NCBI GenBank assembly: GCA_029959295.1
Contig: JASCOH010000004.1
Location: 269,762 to 333,761, forward strand
Direction: 5' to 3'
Source: Flavobacteriaceae bacterium PS02334
GTDB taxonomy: Bacteria; Bacteroidota; Bacteroidia; Flavobacteriales; Flavobacteriaceae
DNA length: 64,000 nucleotides
Numbering within the stretch: position 1 is the first letter of the stretch; each line of letters begins with the position of its first letter. The notes beneath the pieces were generated by a model. It ran no database searches and had not been told where the DNA came from. It saw only the letters and a program-made list of their open reading frames with translations. This document shows, piece after piece, positions 36,374-45,817 of this stretch. The position numbers were made by a program, and so were the translations under genes.

Positions 36374-36412
36374 GATATTTTCATACTAAAAGCACTTGCC
36401 TTACTGCAAAAG

Positions 36413-37423
36413 TTATTCCAAAACAGAGTAATCTCCAATGCTGATGCTTGTGAAATTTCCATCAAAAGAAGCGTGGCTTCCGATCATGGCATTGTCTAAG
36501 TTAGCGTTTTTTATTTTAGAATGGTTTTGAACCAAGCTATTTTTTATCGTTGCATTTTGAACATGCGTCCCGTTTCCAAGTGACACATTTGGTCCGACAG
36601 TCGAGTTAATCAAAATCACGTCTTTGCCAATAAAACATGGAGGAATGATTGTAGAATTTTCTAATTTCACATCATAATCTACTAAATGTTCACCGTCATT
36701 GTGCAAAAATCCTAGCATTCTTGAATTCGTGTCAACGGTTACATTTTTGTTTCCGCAGTCCATCCATTCGTCCACTTTTCCTGGAACAAAACGCAAACCG
36801 TTCTGCTTCATATTTTCAAGCGCATCGGTCAATTGATATTCGCCTCCTTTTACAACATCATTATCAAGCAAATATTGCAATTCATTTCTTAAAGTTTCCC
36901 CAGATTTGAAATAGTAAATTCCGATAATCGCCAAGTCAGAAACAAATGTTGCTGGTTTTTCTACGAAGTCAACAATCTCATTTTTATCATTCAACTGCAC
37001 TACCCCAAAAGCGCTCGGATCTTCAACTTGCTTTACCCAAATCACGCTGTCAGCGTCTTGATCTAAAGTAAAATCAGCACGGAAAAGCGTGTCAGCATAA
37101 GCCACAACTACAGGTCCAGAAAGTGATTCTTTGGCGCACATGATAGCGTGAGCAGTTCCTAAAGCTTCGTTTTGATAACAGATTACGCCTTTTGCCCCTA
37201 ATTTTTCAGCGATTGCAATCAAATCTTTTTCTACTTGTTTTCCAAAATCTTTATGGATGATGAAGGCGATTTCTTCAATTTCTTGGTTGATTACGCCAGC
37301 AATATCTTCTACCAAACGGTGAACGATTGGCTTTCCAGCGATTGGAATTAAAGGTTTTGGAACTGTTAAAGTGTGTGGGCGAAGGCGTGATCCGCGTCCT
37401 GCCATTGGTACTATTATTTTCAT
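36413..37423 (-). CDS. Sugar-phosphate nucleotidyltransferase
   Basis: This 336-residue enzyme makes a nucleotide-activated sugar. Its N-terminal NTP-transferase domain has MAGRGSRLRPHTLTVPKPL with the nucleotide-binding signature. Its C-terminal part (about 245-336) is a left-handed beta-helix of hexapeptide repeats (IPPCFIGKDVILINSTVGPN). Whether it makes a dTDP-, UDP- or GDP-sugar cannot be decided. I start at the ATG at 37423; the upstream extension runs into repeat DNA. It belongs to the operon with dut and the flippase, but a degenerate cassette separates it from dut. Confidence 0.88.
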   Translation of the reverse strand: MKIIVPMAGRGSRLRPHTLTVPKPLIPIAGKPIVHRLVEDIAGVINQEIEEIAFIIHKDFGKQVEKDLIAIAEKLGAKGVICYQNEALGTAHAIMCAKESLSGPVVVAYADTLFRADFTLDQDADSVIWVKQVEDPSAFGVVQLNDKNEIVDFVEKPATFVSDLAIIGIYYFKSGETLRNELQYLLDNDVVKGGEYQLTDALENMKQNGLRFVPGKVDEWMDCGNKNVTVDTNSRMLGFLHNDGEHLVDYDVKLENSTIIPPCFIGKDVILINSTVGPNVSLGNGTHVQNATIKNSLVQNHSKIKNANLDNAMIGSHASFDGNFTSISIGDYSVLE

Positions 37424-37458
37424 TTTTTCTCTTGTTTTAGGTAATCTTAATTTCAAAA

Positions 37459-37488
37459 TTGAATATTCCAAGTTGGATGTTCAATCTT
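37459..37488. repeat. Partial repeat at the 3' edge of the four-helix-bundle cassette
   Basis: TTGAATATTCCAAGTTGGAT and ten further bases match the left arm of the palindrome at 37886, except for a seven-base deletion (CAAAATT). The orientation is the same. It ends one base before the stop codon of the broken gene. Confidence 0.7.
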
Positions 37489-37489
37489 A

Positions 37490-37851
37490 TTATTTATTTC
37501 TATTTCTAGATGTTTCTAAACTTTTTACGAATATCGAAATCAATTCGTCATTTTCTTTAATTGCAATTGCTAAATCTAGCTCTTCTTTCAAATATAATTG
37601 TGCTCTCAAAATAATTTTTAGGCAAGAATGTGTTTCCCGAAGTTCTTTTAAAACAACTGACATTTTATGGATGAAATCATTTCTAGATTCTGCGCTTTGT
37701 GCTTCGCTATAATTTAATGATGGCGAAGTTCCGGATCGAACGATTTGTCCAGATAAATGATTTCCGGCTTTTGATACTTTAAATTATCTGTTATTCCAAT
37801 AATTTGGACAGCAAAATCTATTAGTCTTTCGTGTAAATCAAATTTTTTCAT
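37490..37851 (-). pseudogene. Frameshifted four-helix-bundle (S23-like) protein gene
   Basis: Translation from the ATG at 37851 gives MKKFDLHERLIDFAVQIIGI and stops after 45 codons. Shifting frame at the A-run at 37769-37772 restores the rest: AGNHLSGQIVRSGTSPSLNY, then SEAQSAESRNDFIHKM and on to a TAA at 37490. With one base restored the product is 120 residues, the usual family length. These proteins are encoded in 23S rRNA intervening sequences and as dispersed genes; their function is poorly known. The gene lies inside an envelope operon, bounded by related repeats. The single lost A is either a true recent mutation or a homopolymer sequencing error. Confidence 0.85.
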
Positions 37852-37885
37852 GGCTTGTACTTATTAAAAGTTTGTAATTCTAGAC

Positions 37886-37963
37886 TTGAATATTCAAAAT
37901 TCCAAGTTGGATGTTCAACCTTTTTGAATTTTGAATGCTCAACTTGGAATTTTGAATATTGAA
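37886..37963. repeat. Long imperfect palindrome upstream of the four-helix-bundle gene
   Basis: Two 33-base arms (37886-37918 and 37931-37963) match at 28 positions around a 12-base centre; the core is ATTCAAAATTCCAAGTTG. With the partial copy at 37459 it brackets the broken gene and nearly fills the gap between the nucleotidyltransferase gene and dut. Confidence 0.8.
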
Positions 37964-37979
37964 ATGCTTCAGATTGCGC

Positions 37980-38414
37980 TTATTTCACGCCCGTGCTTCC
38001 AAAACCGCCTTCTCCCCTAGAAGTTGCAGTCAATTCATCTGCTTCAATCCAAACGGCTCTTTCGTGTTTTGCAATGATTAATTGTGCAATTCTTTCTCCG
38101 TTTTCAACCACAAAAGGCTCATTCGATAAATTTACTAAAATCACTCCGATTTCTCCTCGATAATCTGCATCGACTGTTCCTGGAGAATTCAAGACTGTGA
38201 TTCCTTTTTTGGCTGCCAAACCACTTCTTGGGCGAACTTGCGCTTCATATCCAATTGGCAATTCTATAAAAAGTCCTGTTTTTACGATAGCTCTTTCTAA
38301 CGGATTTAAGGTAATTGGTTCTGATAAATTCGCACGCAAATCCATTCCGGCTGAGGCCAAAGTTTCATAGTTTGGAAGTTGGTGCTGTGATTTGTTTATG
38401 ATTTTAATTTCCAT
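37980..38414 (-). CDS. dut: dUTP diphosphatase
   Basis: Dut hydrolyses dUTP to dUMP, keeping uracil out of DNA and supplying thymidylate synthesis. In 144 residues all five trimeric-dUTPase motifs appear in order: [43 protein letters not shown] and the C-terminal [12 protein letters not shown]. It has an ATG start and is 26 bases after the flippase gene. Its presence in an envelope operon looks like simple linkage. Confidence 0.96.
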   Translation of the reverse strand: MEIKIINKSQHQLPNYETLASAGMDLRANLSEPITLNPLERAIVKTGLFIELPIGYEAQVRPRSGLAAKKGITVLNSPGTVDADYRGEIGVILVNLSNEPFVVENGERIAQLIIAKHERAVWIEADELTATSRGEGGFGSTGVK

Positions 38415-38440
38415 TGCTGTAAAATATTTTCTGTAAAAGC

Positions 38441-39904
38441 TTAGGCTTTCCTTTTTAAAATTCTGGTTATAGTTTCTTTTTCGTTGTAATATATAAAGTA
38501 GGTAAAGGCAAGCAACATTGGAATTCCAACAAAATAATTCTCCCTAAATTCATAGAAATAAACTCCTGAAAATACAATTGAAATTCCTAAGTAAGCACCG
38601 ATTTTTTTCATGTCATACGGAATCGGGTAATATTTATTTCCAAGCGTATAAGAAATCAGCATCATGCTTCCGTAAGCTGCAATTGTGGCAATTGCTGAAC
38701 CATAATAACTCATCGTTGGAATCAGGAAATAATTCAGCGCCAGTGTAATTATCGCTCCAATAATCGAAATGTAAGCACCGATGTGGGTTTGATTCGTAAG
38801 TTTATACCAAACGGATAAATTGGTATAAATTCCGAGGAAGAAATTGGCCAAAATAATAAGCGGCACAACGCCCATAGCGTTCCAATAAGAAGAATCACGG
38901 ATCATAATCAGTTTCAAAACATCTGCAAAAACAATAACTCCCAAAGTCATCAGCGATCCAAAAATGACGAAATATTTGGTAATCGTCGCATAAGTCTGCT
39001 TCGCATTTTCATTGGAAGCATGGCTGAAAAAGAATGGTTCGATTCCTAAAGTATAAGCCGTCCTGAACAAAACCATGAAAAGTCCGAGTTTGTAGCAGGC
39101 AGAATAAATTCCTACTTGCGCTTCGGCCGTATCTGGAGGCAAAAGATGCTGTAATAAAATTTTATCAAACTGGTCGTTGATTGCAAAAGCGATTCCGGCA
39201 ATCATTATTGGAAAACCATATTTGGTCATTCTTTTCCAAAGGCTGAAGTCAAAGTGCCATTTTACGTGGAAATAATTCGGAAGCAAAACGACAAGCGTCA
39301 ATAAGCTCGCAATGATATTTGACACAAAAATATATCCGACTTGAAAATCTTCGAAGTAAATAGAACTGATAAAACTATCTGGATTGGCTTGGGCTAATTT
39401 TGGCAAATAAATCAGGAAAAACAAGTTAAAACCTAGATTTACGGCTACATTTCCAATTTTGATTATTGCATAAAATAATGGTCTTTGATTGGCTCTTAAT
39501 TTTGAAAAAGGAATAATTACCAAAGCATCAAAAGTCAAAATCCAAATCACATACGTAATATATTGGACGTCAATTTCCAAAAATTCAGCAACAGAAATCC
39601 TAAAAAGCAAGGCTACGGCTAGGAAAAAAAGCGTGGTCCAAAAGATTGAAACCATTGATGTTTCGACTACTGTTTTTTTGTTGTCTTCGCTGTTATAAAA
39701 TCTGAAAAAGGAAGTTTCCATTCCGTAAGCCAGAATTACGTTGAAGAAAATCAGATAGGCAAAAATCACGTTGACTTGGCCGTACTCTTCTTTTGGAAGC
39801 AATTCGGTATAAAGCGGCACCAAGAAAAAGCTGAACATTCTAGGAATCACAGTTGCGAGTCCGTAAATAGCGGTTTGCTTGAAAAGATTTTTATATAAGC
39901 TCAA
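38441..39904 (-). CDS. Wzx-type polysaccharide/lipid flippase
   Basis: This 487-residue integral membrane protein of the MOP superfamily has about 14 helices. It has the N-terminal pattern [20 protein letters not shown] and GYVNVI-like [13 protein letters not shown]. It should flip a lipid-linked oligosaccharide across the inner membrane. The start is TTG at 39904: an in-frame TGA lies four codons upstream, and the next Met would remove the first helix. It heads the operon that continues with dut and the nucleotidyltransferase. Confidence 0.88.
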   Translation of the reverse strand: MSLYKNLFKQTAIYGLATVIPRMFSFFLVPLYTELLPKEEYGQVNVIFAYLIFFNVILAYGMETSFFRFYNSEDNKKTVVETSMVSIFWTTLFFLAVALLFRISVAEFLEIDVQYITYVIWILTFDALVIIPFSKLRANQRPLFYAIIKIGNVAVNLGFNLFFLIYLPKLAQANPDSFISSIYFEDFQVGYIFVSNIIASLLTLVVLLPNYFHVKWHFDFSLWKRMTKYGFPIMIAGIAFAINDQFDKILLQHLLPPDTAEAQVGIYSACYKLGLFMVLFRTAYTLGIEPFFFSHASNENAKQTYATITKYFVIFGSLMTLGVIVFADVLKLIMIRDSSYWNAMGVVPLIILANFFLGIYTNLSVWYKLTNQTHIGAYISIIGAIITLALNYFLIPTMSYYGSAIATIAAYGSMMLISYTLGNKYYPIPYDMKKIGAYLGISIVFSGVYFYEFRENYFVGIPMLLAFTYFIYYNEKETITRILKRKA

Positions 39905-39929
39905 AGTTCGGTTTCAATTATAATCGTAA

Positions 39930-39937
39930 CAAAAATA
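39930..39937 (-). promoter_or_regulatory. Promoter -7 element for the flippase operon
   Basis: The minus strand reads TATTTTTG, matching TAnnTTTG, about 26 bases before the TTG start. I see no good -33 box. Confidence 0.45.
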
Positions 39938-39976
39938 ACTATTTCTTTGGGTTTTAACATCTGAAAAATAGAAATA

Positions 39977-40009
39977 AAAAAAGAGCCAACAAATTGCTGG
40001 CTCTTTTTT
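39977..40009. terminator. Terminator of the ATP synthase operon
   Basis: A 12-base stem (39977-39988 and 39998-40009) with core GAGCCA/TGGCTC and a nine-base loop is flanked by A- and T-runs. It lies 17 bases beyond the atpG stop codon. Confidence 0.9.
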
Positions 40010-40025
40010 CTATTTTGAATTTTCT

Positions 40026-40883
40026 TTATGCTTTCAAAGCTTCAGCTCCACCCACAATCTCAAGGATTTCATTGGTAATTGCAGCTTGACGTGCTTTGTT
40101 GTAAGTCAATTTCAATTGGTTTCTCAATTCTGTTGCATTGTCAGTCGCTTTGTGCATTGCCGTCATACGCGCTCCGTGTTCTGAAGCGAATGAATCTCTG
40201 ATGGCTTTGTACAATTGCGTTTTCAAAGAAAGCGGAATCAATTCCTCGATGATTTGTTCTTTTGAAGGTTCAAAAATATAATCAACTTGGTTTTTGCTAT
40301 CCGTTTTGATTGGAACGATTGGCAAGAATTGCTCTGTAATGATGATTTGCGTTGCAGCATTTTTAAACTGGTTGTAAACCAATTCAATTTTGTCATACTG
40401 TCCTTCCACGAAAAGTTGCATCAATTCTTCAGCGATTGCGGCTACATTATGAAAAGTCAAATCGTCAAAAACAGTATTATTGTTGTTGATTACCGTGTTT
40501 GCTTTTCTGATAATGTCATTTCCTTTTTTTCCAATGGTAACGAAATCAACCTGCTTTCCAGCGTAAAGTTCCACAAGGTTTCTTGTTTGTTTTACAACGT
40601 TTGTATTGAAAGCGCCGCTCAATCCTCTGTTTGAAGTAATCGCCACCACAAGAATTTTGTTTACTGGTCTTTGGTCAGAATATTTGCTACCGCTGTCTCC
40701 GTCAAGAGAAGCGCTAACATTTTGCAATAATTCCGTTAGTTTTTCGGCATAAGGGCGCATTGCAGTGATTGCATCTTGTGCTTTCTTCAGCTTTGCAGCA
40801 GAAACCATTTTCATCGCTGATGTGATTTGCATCGTTGATGAAACGGAAGTAATTCTATTACGGATTTCCTTTAAATTTGCCAT
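40026..40883 (-). CDS. atpG: ATP synthase F1 gamma subunit
   Basis: The gamma subunit is the rotating central stalk of F1. The 285-residue protein starts MANLKEIRNRITSVSSTMQI and ends with the conserved KARQAAITNEILEIVGGA. It is the last gene of the cluster; a GC-rich palindrome separates it from atpA by 79 bases. Confidence 0.97.
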   Translation of the reverse strand: MANLKEIRNRITSVSSTMQITSAMKMVSAAKLKKAQDAITAMRPYAEKLTELLQNVSASLDGDSGSKYSDQRPVNKILVVAITSNRGLSGAFNTNVVKQTRNLVELYAGKQVDFVTIGKKGNDIIRKANTVINNNNTVFDDLTFHNVAAIAEELMQLFVEGQYDKIELVYNQFKNAATQIIITEQFLPIVPIKTDSKNQVDYIFEPSKEQIIEELIPLSLKTQLYKAIRDSFASEHGARMTAMHKATDNATELRNQLKLTYNKARQAAITNEILEIVGGAEALKA

Positions 40884-40891
40884 TTTCTTAT

Positions 40892-40937
40892 GGGTTCAGG
40901 GTTTTGGGTTTTAGATTCAGGGCCCAAACTTGAACCC
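40892..40937. repeat. GGGTT-rich imperfect palindrome between atpA and atpG
   Basis: GGGTTCAGGGTTTTGGG (40892-40908) faces CCCAAACTTGAACCC (40923-40937), followed by CTAAACCTTTAACCTT. A related stretch (TTGAACCCAAAACCCTTCAC) precedes upp at about 56680. It would form a stem in the atpA-atpG mRNA. Confidence 0.65.
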
Positions 40938-40962
40938 TAAACCTTTAACCTTGTGCCTTATA

Positions 40963-42540
40963 TTAGTTATATTTCGCTGAAACTTCTTTCGCTACGTTTT
41001 CGATAACATCAGTAATTTTGTCATCTAATTTACCAGCTTTCAAAGCATCAAGAGTATCTCTGTGTTTTGCGTTCAAGAATTCCAAGAAGTCTTTCTCAAA
41101 TTCTCTTACTTTGTTTACAGGAACATTACGCAACAAGTTTTTAGAACCTGCATAGATAATTGCAACCTGATCTTCAACAGTATAAGGATCATTCAAACCT
41201 TGTTTCAAGATTTCAACGTTTCTTTTTCCTTTTTCAATTACGTTCAAAGTTACAGCATCCAAGTCAGAACCGAATTTTGCAAACGCTTCCAATTCACGGA
41301 ATTGTGCCTGATCCAATTTCAAAGTACCTGCTACTTTTTTCATTGATTTAATCTGAGCATTACCTCCAACACGAGATACAGAAATACCAACGTTAATTGC
41401 CGGACGAACTCCAGAGTTAAACAAATCTCCATCAAGGAAAATCTGTCCGTCAGTAATCGAAATTACGTTTGTTGGGATATAAGCAGAAACGTCACCTGCT
41501 TGCGTTTCGATAATTGGCAAAGCAGTCAACGAACCACCGCCTTTAACAATTCCTTTGATAGAATCTGGCAAGTCATTCATGTTTTTAGCAATGTCATCAT
41601 TAGCGATAACTTTACAAGCTCTTTCTAACAATCTTGAGTGAAGGTAGAAAACGTCTCCAGGATAAGCCTCACGGCCCGGTGGTCTTCTCAACAAAAGAGA
41701 AACCTCACGGTAAGCAACAGCTTGTTTAGACAAATCATCATAAACAATCAATGCTGGACGACCTGAATCTCTAAAGTATTCACCAATTGCAGCACCTGCG
41801 AAAGGAGCATAAACTTGCATTGGAGCTGGATCAGAAGCATTTGCAGCAACAATAACTGTGTAAGCCATTGCACCTTTTTCTTCTAATGTTTTAGCGATTC
41901 CTGCTACAGTTGAAGCTTTTTGCCCAATTGCAACATATATACAGAATACAGGCTGACCTGCATCATAAAATTCTTTTTGATTAAGGATCGTATCCAAACA
42001 AACTGTTGATTTACCAGTTTGACGGTCACCAATCACAAGCTCTCTTTGTCCACGACCAACTGGAATCATTGCATCAACAGCTTTTACACCTGTTTGCAAC
42101 GGCTCAGTTACTGGCTGACGGAAGATAACTCCAGGAGCTTTTCTTTCTAATGGCATTTCGTATAAAGTTCCGCCAATTGGACCTTTACCGTCGATTGGAA
42201 AACCAAGCGTGTTAACCACACGTCCAACCATTTCTTCACCAACTTTAAGAGAAGCAATTCTTTGTGTTCTTTTGGCAGTTGAACCTTCTTTGATACCAGT
42301 TGATGGTCCTAAAAGTACCACACCCACGTTATCTTCTTCAAGGTTCAAAACGATAGCTTCTAGACCATTATCGAATTCTACTAACTCTCCATATTGAACA
42401 TTTGATAACCCGTAAATACGAGCAATACCATCTCCAACATTCAATACTGTTCCAACTTCTTCCAGCGTTGCACCAGATTCAAAACCTGATAATTGCTTTT
42501 TTAATATTGCTGAAATTTCAGCAGGTTTAATTTCCGCCAT
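40963..42540 (-). CDS. atpA: ATP synthase F1 alpha subunit
   Basis: This is the non-catalytic nucleotide-binding subunit of F1, 525 residues, with Walker A GDRQTGKS (171-178) and the conserved ISVSRVGG arginine region. A segment of about 20 residues (about 311-332, [14 protein letters not shown]...) separates LLERACK from [10 protein letters not shown] and is absent from E. coli; I believe it is a Bacteroidota feature. It follows atpH by 38 bases in the operon. Confidence 0.98.
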   Translation of the reverse strand: MAEIKPAEISAILKKQLSGFESGATLEEVGTVLNVGDGIARIYGLSNVQYGELVEFDNGLEAIVLNLEEDNVGVVLLGPSTGIKEGSTAKRTQRIASLKVGEEMVGRVVNTLGFPIDGKGPIGGTLYEMPLERKAPGVIFRQPVTEPLQTGVKAVDAMIPVGRGQRELVIGDRQTGKSTVCLDTILNQKEFYDAGQPVFCIYVAIGQKASTVAGIAKTLEEKGAMAYTVIVAANASDPAPMQVYAPFAGAAIGEYFRDSGRPALIVYDDLSKQAVAYREVSLLLRRPPGREAYPGDVFYLHSRLLERACKVIANDDIAKNMNDLPDSIKGIVKGGGSLTALPIIETQAGDVSAYIPTNVISITDGQIFLDGDLFNSGVRPAINVGISVSRVGGNAQIKSMKKVAGTLKLDQAQFRELEAFAKFGSDLDAVTLNVIEKGKRNVEILKQGLNDPYTVEDQVAIIYAGSKNLLRNVPVNKVREFEKDFLEFLNAKHRDTLDALKAGKLDDKITDVIENVAKEVSAKYN

Positions 42541-42578
42541 TTTGTTTTATAATTTATACACTTTATCGTGTGGTAAAA

Positions 42579-43112
42579 CTAATTACTAAACTCTCTTTTT
42601 AAAACTTGTAATCTGTTAGCGATAGAAGCGTTGTATTGCTTGTCGCCAATTCTTATGATAAATCCTCCAATAATCGATGGATCTACAATATTTTCAATCG
42701 TAATCTTTTTGTTTGAAAACTCTCTGATTTTTTCAGAAACTTTTGCTTCTAAGTCTGCATCTAAAGGAATAGCTGTAGTTACGGTAGCAACTTCAAAACC
42801 GTTCATTACATTAGATTGCAAAACATATTGTGAAGCAACTCCTTCTAAAATCTCGAATCTTTTGTTTTCGAACAACAAGTGGAAAAGACCTTTTGTCAAT
42901 CCATTTGTTGAGGCAAAAACTTCTGTCAAGGCACTTTCTTTAACACTTACAGAAATGGTCGGGTTTTGAATAAAAGTACTCAATTCCTCGTTTTCTTTAA
43001 TCGTTGAAGAAATCAAAACCATATCATTAAAGACTTCATTAGCTACACCTTGTGAGATGGCCAAGTCTAAAATTGCTTTTGCATAACGAATTGCTGCTCT
43101 GGTTCCTGACAT
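42579..43112 (-). CDS. atpH: ATP synthase F1 delta subunit
   Basis: The delta subunit joins F1 to the peripheral stalk. The 177-residue protein has the N-terminal RYAKAILDLAISQG and the C-terminal IDPSIIGGFIIRIGDK-like stretch (VDPSIIGGFIIRIGDK). It lies four bases after atpF and 38 bases before atpA. Length is normal. Confidence 0.95.
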   Translation of the reverse strand: MSGTRAAIRYAKAILDLAISQGVANEVFNDMVLISSTIKENEELSTFIQNPTISVSVKESALTEVFASTNGLTKGLFHLLFENKRFEILEGVASQYVLQSNVMNGFEVATVTTAIPLDADLEAKVSEKIREFSNKKITIENIVDPSIIGGFIIRIGDKQYNASIANRLQVLKREFSN

Positions 43113-43116
43113 GATC

Positions 43117-43608
43117 TTAGTTTAATTTTACGTCACCCAACATTCTCTCAACCAATTTTGCCTGAGCTTCTTTGTTAGATAATTCTTCTTTCAATAATTT
43201 TTCAGCGATTTCAAGAGACAATGATGAAACTTGAGATTTCAATTCAGCCATAGCCGAATTTTTCTCAGCTTCGATAGCTGCTTTCGCTTGCTCGATCATT
43301 CTTTCTCCTTGAACTTGCGCTTCGTGTTTTGAATCAGCAATCATTTTATCTTTCATGTCACGCGCTTCTTTTAATAAAGCATCACGTTCCATTCTAGCTT
43401 CTTGCAAGATGCGCTCGTTGTCTGCAGTTAAATTTTGCATTTCTCTGCGCGCTGCTTCTGCTGATGCCAAAGCATTGTTGATAGATTCCTCACGGCTTTT
43501 TACAGCTCCCAAAATAGGTTTCCAAGCAAATTTTGCCAAAAGAACGAAGAAAACAATAAAGATAATTGTTGTCCAAAAAATTAAACTCTCTGGTGAAGTT
43601 AATTGCAT
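43117..43608 (-). CDS. atpF: ATP synthase Fo subunit b
   Basis: Subunit b forms the peripheral stalk: one N-terminal membrane helix (about 8-28, LIFWTTIIFIVFFVLLAKFA) and then a long charged coiled coil. It has 163 residues. The gene is separated from atpE by 80 bases holding a strong hairpin, which probably lowers its expression relative to the c subunit. Confidence 0.95.
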   Translation of the reverse strand: MQLTSPESLIFWTTIIFIVFFVLLAKFAWKPILGAVKSREESINNALASAEAARREMQNLTADNERILQEARMERDALLKEARDMKDKMIADSKHEAQVQGERMIEQAKAAIEAEKNSAMAELKSQVSSLSLEIAEKLLKEELSNKEAQAKLVERMLGDVKLN

Positions 43609-43644
43609 ACGATTATATATTTAAAATTTGTTTGTCTTTGTTTA

Positions 43645-43679
43645 AAAACTTCCTGCAACCAACCGTTGCAGGAAGTTTT
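43645..43679 (-). promoter_or_regulatory. Strong hairpin between atpE and atpF
   Basis: A perfect 15-base stem (43645-43659 and 43665-43679) with core CTTCCTGCAAC and a five-base loop begins ten bases after the atpE stop. A short T-run follows on the minus strand. It may act as a partial terminator or protect the 3' end of atpE mRNA, giving more c subunit. Confidence 0.75.
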
Positions 43680-43688
43680 AGATTTTAA

Positions 43689-43907
<219 letters not shown>

Positions 43908-43929
43908 TTAATAATTAATAAAACACAAA

Positions 43930-45075
43930 TTAATGGTGGTCGTGCTCTGCTACAGCCTGACCGATAAACAATGCTGACAACAGCGTGAAAACATAAGCTT
44001 GCAACGCAGCAACTAGCATTTCCAATACACTCATGAACAATACGAATGCTCCTGAAATTGGAGAAACCGCAACTGTTTCGAATATAAAGATTAATGAAAC
44101 TAAACTCAAGATGATGATGTGTCCCGCAGTGATATTTGCAAACAAACGAATCATCAAAGCGAAAGGTTTTGTCAACATTCCGATAAGTTCTACCGGAATC
44201 ATGATTGGCGCTAACCAAACCGGAACCCCTGGCGTATTGAAGATATGACCCCAATAATCTTTGTTACCGCTTAAAGTTGTCACGATGAAAGTAATAAATG
44301 CCATTACAAATGTAAAGTAGATATTTCCTGTCAAGTTAGAACTGAATGGGAAGAAAGGAATCAATCCGATAAGGTTATTGATCCAGATAAAGAAAAAGAT
44401 AGTCAAAAGATACGGCATATATTTCGCATATTTTTTCTCTCCGATATTTGGTCTGGCAATGTCATCTCTAACAAAAGTTACCAATGGTTCTAAGAATCCA
44501 GCGATTCCTTTCGGTGCTTTTGGGTTTTTCTTGTAAGATCTTGCTACAGCTAAAAACAAGAAGAATAAAACGATTGCCGACAAAAACATAGAAAAAACAT
44601 TCTTTGTTATTGAGAAATCCAAAGGCCTTGCGTCAAAGGCAAAAGCTCCGTTATCTTTTTGGTCTGCTGTTAATGTTTCAAATTTATCTTTGTAAAAAAT
44701 CACTTCTTTATAACGAACTAATTCTTGACCGTTTGCATTTACAACGTGGTGACCTGTGTTGTCATGGTGAAATTGCTCGGCAGAGAAAACTTCCAAACCG
44801 TTGTTTGTCCATAAAATTACAGGAAGGTAAAAAGAAACAGGATGCCCACCCCAATCTGCAATGTGAAATTCATGAGAATCACCAATGTGAGAATTAATTA
44901 ATTCTGTAGCATTGAATTCTTTCTTTTCATGAGCAGCCGCCTCGCCGTGGTGTTCAGCAACAGCTTCAGTGGCAACATGAGTACTGTCAACAGCAGGATT
45001 TGCAAATCCAACGAACGGAATACATGCTACAAAAGCAGCTAATAAGAACTGAAGTGGTTTATTTGAAATTACCAT
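43930..45075 (-). CDS. atpB: ATP synthase Fo subunit a with extended N-terminal ectodomain
   Basis: Subunit a provides the proton half-channels; the essential arginine is R310 (KPFALMIRLFANITAGH). The 381-residue protein is over 100 residues longer than E. coli AtpB. It begins with a signal peptide (ending GFAN) and a histidine-rich region (about 27-150, with EHHGEAAAHE and FHHDNTGHH) before the first core helix. Long N-termini are known in Bacteroidota. A -7 element 42 bases upstream suggests that the main operon starts here. Confidence 0.95.
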   Translation of the reverse strand: MVISNKPLQFLLAAFVACIPFVGFANPAVDSTHVATEAVAEHHGEAAAHEKKEFNATELINSHIGDSHEFHIADWGGHPVSFYLPVILWTNNGLEVFSAEQFHHDNTGHHVVNANGQELVRYKEVIFYKDKFETLTADQKDNGAFAFDARPLDFSITKNVFSMFLSAIVLFFLFLAVARSYKKNPKAPKGIAGFLEPLVTFVRDDIARPNIGEKKYAKYMPYLLTIFFFIWINNLIGLIPFFPFSSNLTGNIYFTFVMAFITFIVTTLSGNKDYWGHIFNTPGVPVWLAPIMIPVELIGMLTKPFALMIRLFANITAGHIIILSLVSLIFIFETVAVSPISGAFVLFMSVLEMLVAALQAYVFTLLSALFIGQAVAEHDHH

Positions 45076-45116
45076 TATTAAATTGTGTATCTAATTTTAC
45101 GTTTCAAAATTTTTTG

Positions 45117-45124
45117 CAAAGGTA
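45117..45124 (-). promoter_or_regulatory. Promoter -7 element before atpB
   Basis: The minus strand reads TACCTTTG, an exact TAnnTTTG match, 42 bases before the atpB ATG. It lies in the 134-base gap between DUF6168 and atpB, so atpBEFHAG may be transcribed separately from the upstream genes. Confidence 0.55.
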
Positions 45125-45209
45125 CATATTTAATTCACAATTGAAAATATATCAATTAATTTTTAGGAAATAAGCTCATATTAGAACAATTCCTTAATAA
45201 AGCACTCTT

Positions 45210-45593
45210 TTAAGCCTTGTTTATTAAACGAACCGCAAAAATTGTTTCGAAAAGCAAAAACAAAAAGTACGGTATAAAAAACATTGCGACGTCAGGAATG
45301 CGGTCAATTGTGTCTGATTTGATCAATGGAATTAAAAAAACTACAGATGCCATCATCTTAATCAAGCTAATTCCCATAAATGCAAATCCGGTTTTATCAG
45401 GAAATGTCTTATTTACGAAAAGCAAGAAAAGATAAGAAAGCACGGTTATAATTATATGAAAAACATAGATGCTCCAAGTGGAATAGAAAAAGGGTGTGTC
45501 TTCGAAAAGATTTACAGTAATGAAATACTGCGCTGCAAAAAGCAATAAAGAATAAGGAACGAGGTATTTTAAAAAATTTAAAAATGGAGACAT
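45210..45593 (-). CDS. DUF6168-like four-helix membrane protein
   Basis: This 127-residue protein has four predicted membrane helices and resembles the DUF6168 family. It stands where many bacteria encode AtpI/UncI, next to AtpZ, so an assembly or ion-supply role for ATP synthase is plausible but not shown by sequence. Its ATG overlaps the preceding atpZ stop by one base (TAATG). Confidence 0.75.
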   Translation of the reverse strand: MSPFLNFLKYLVPYSLLLFAAQYFITVNLFEDTPFFYSTWSIYVFHIIITVLSYLFLLFVNKTFPDKTGFAFMGISLIKMMASVVFLIPLIKSDTIDRIPDVAMFFIPYFLFLLFETIFAVRLINKA

Positions 45594-45817
45594 TATTCTT
45601 TGTTTAAGTTCTTGACCTGCCTGATCACGTTGTAAAGCGCAATAAAAACAGACAAAAGCGATAATACTATTGTAAAAACTGACGTGCCAGTATATTTTTC
45701 ATCCAGCCAGATTCCGAGATAAGTGAACGCAAAAATGATGATTCCCATCTGCACAGGAATATTCATCATCGCAATCCATTTGCTAGGCTGTTTTTTCTTC
45801 TGGTCGTTTTCCATCAT
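45593..45817 (-). CDS. AtpZ/AtpI family protein
   Basis: This 74-residue membrane protein with two helices has the pattern IWLDEKYTGTSVFTIVLSLL typical of AtpZ. Members are thought to aid c-ring assembly or magnesium/calcium supply for ATP synthase. It has two adjacent ATG codons (45817, 45814), both overlapping the end of the bactofilin gene by over 30 bases, so it is translationally coupled to it. Confidence 0.88.
   Translation of the reverse strand: MMENDQKKKQPSKWIAMMNIPVQMGIIIFAFTYLGIWLDEKYTGTSVFTIVLSLLSVFIALYNVIRQVKNLNKE

Noticed and set aside
37373-37712. Plus-strand open frame across the nucleotidyltransferase start and the broken four-helix gene
   Set aside because: It is a shadow of the minus-strand genes; the minus strand gives recognisable family motifs while this gives none.
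40892-40937. Telomere-like GGGTT tract as a sign of a linear replicon end
   Set aside because: It is short, lies within an intact ATP synthase operon and is followed by normal core genes on both sides.
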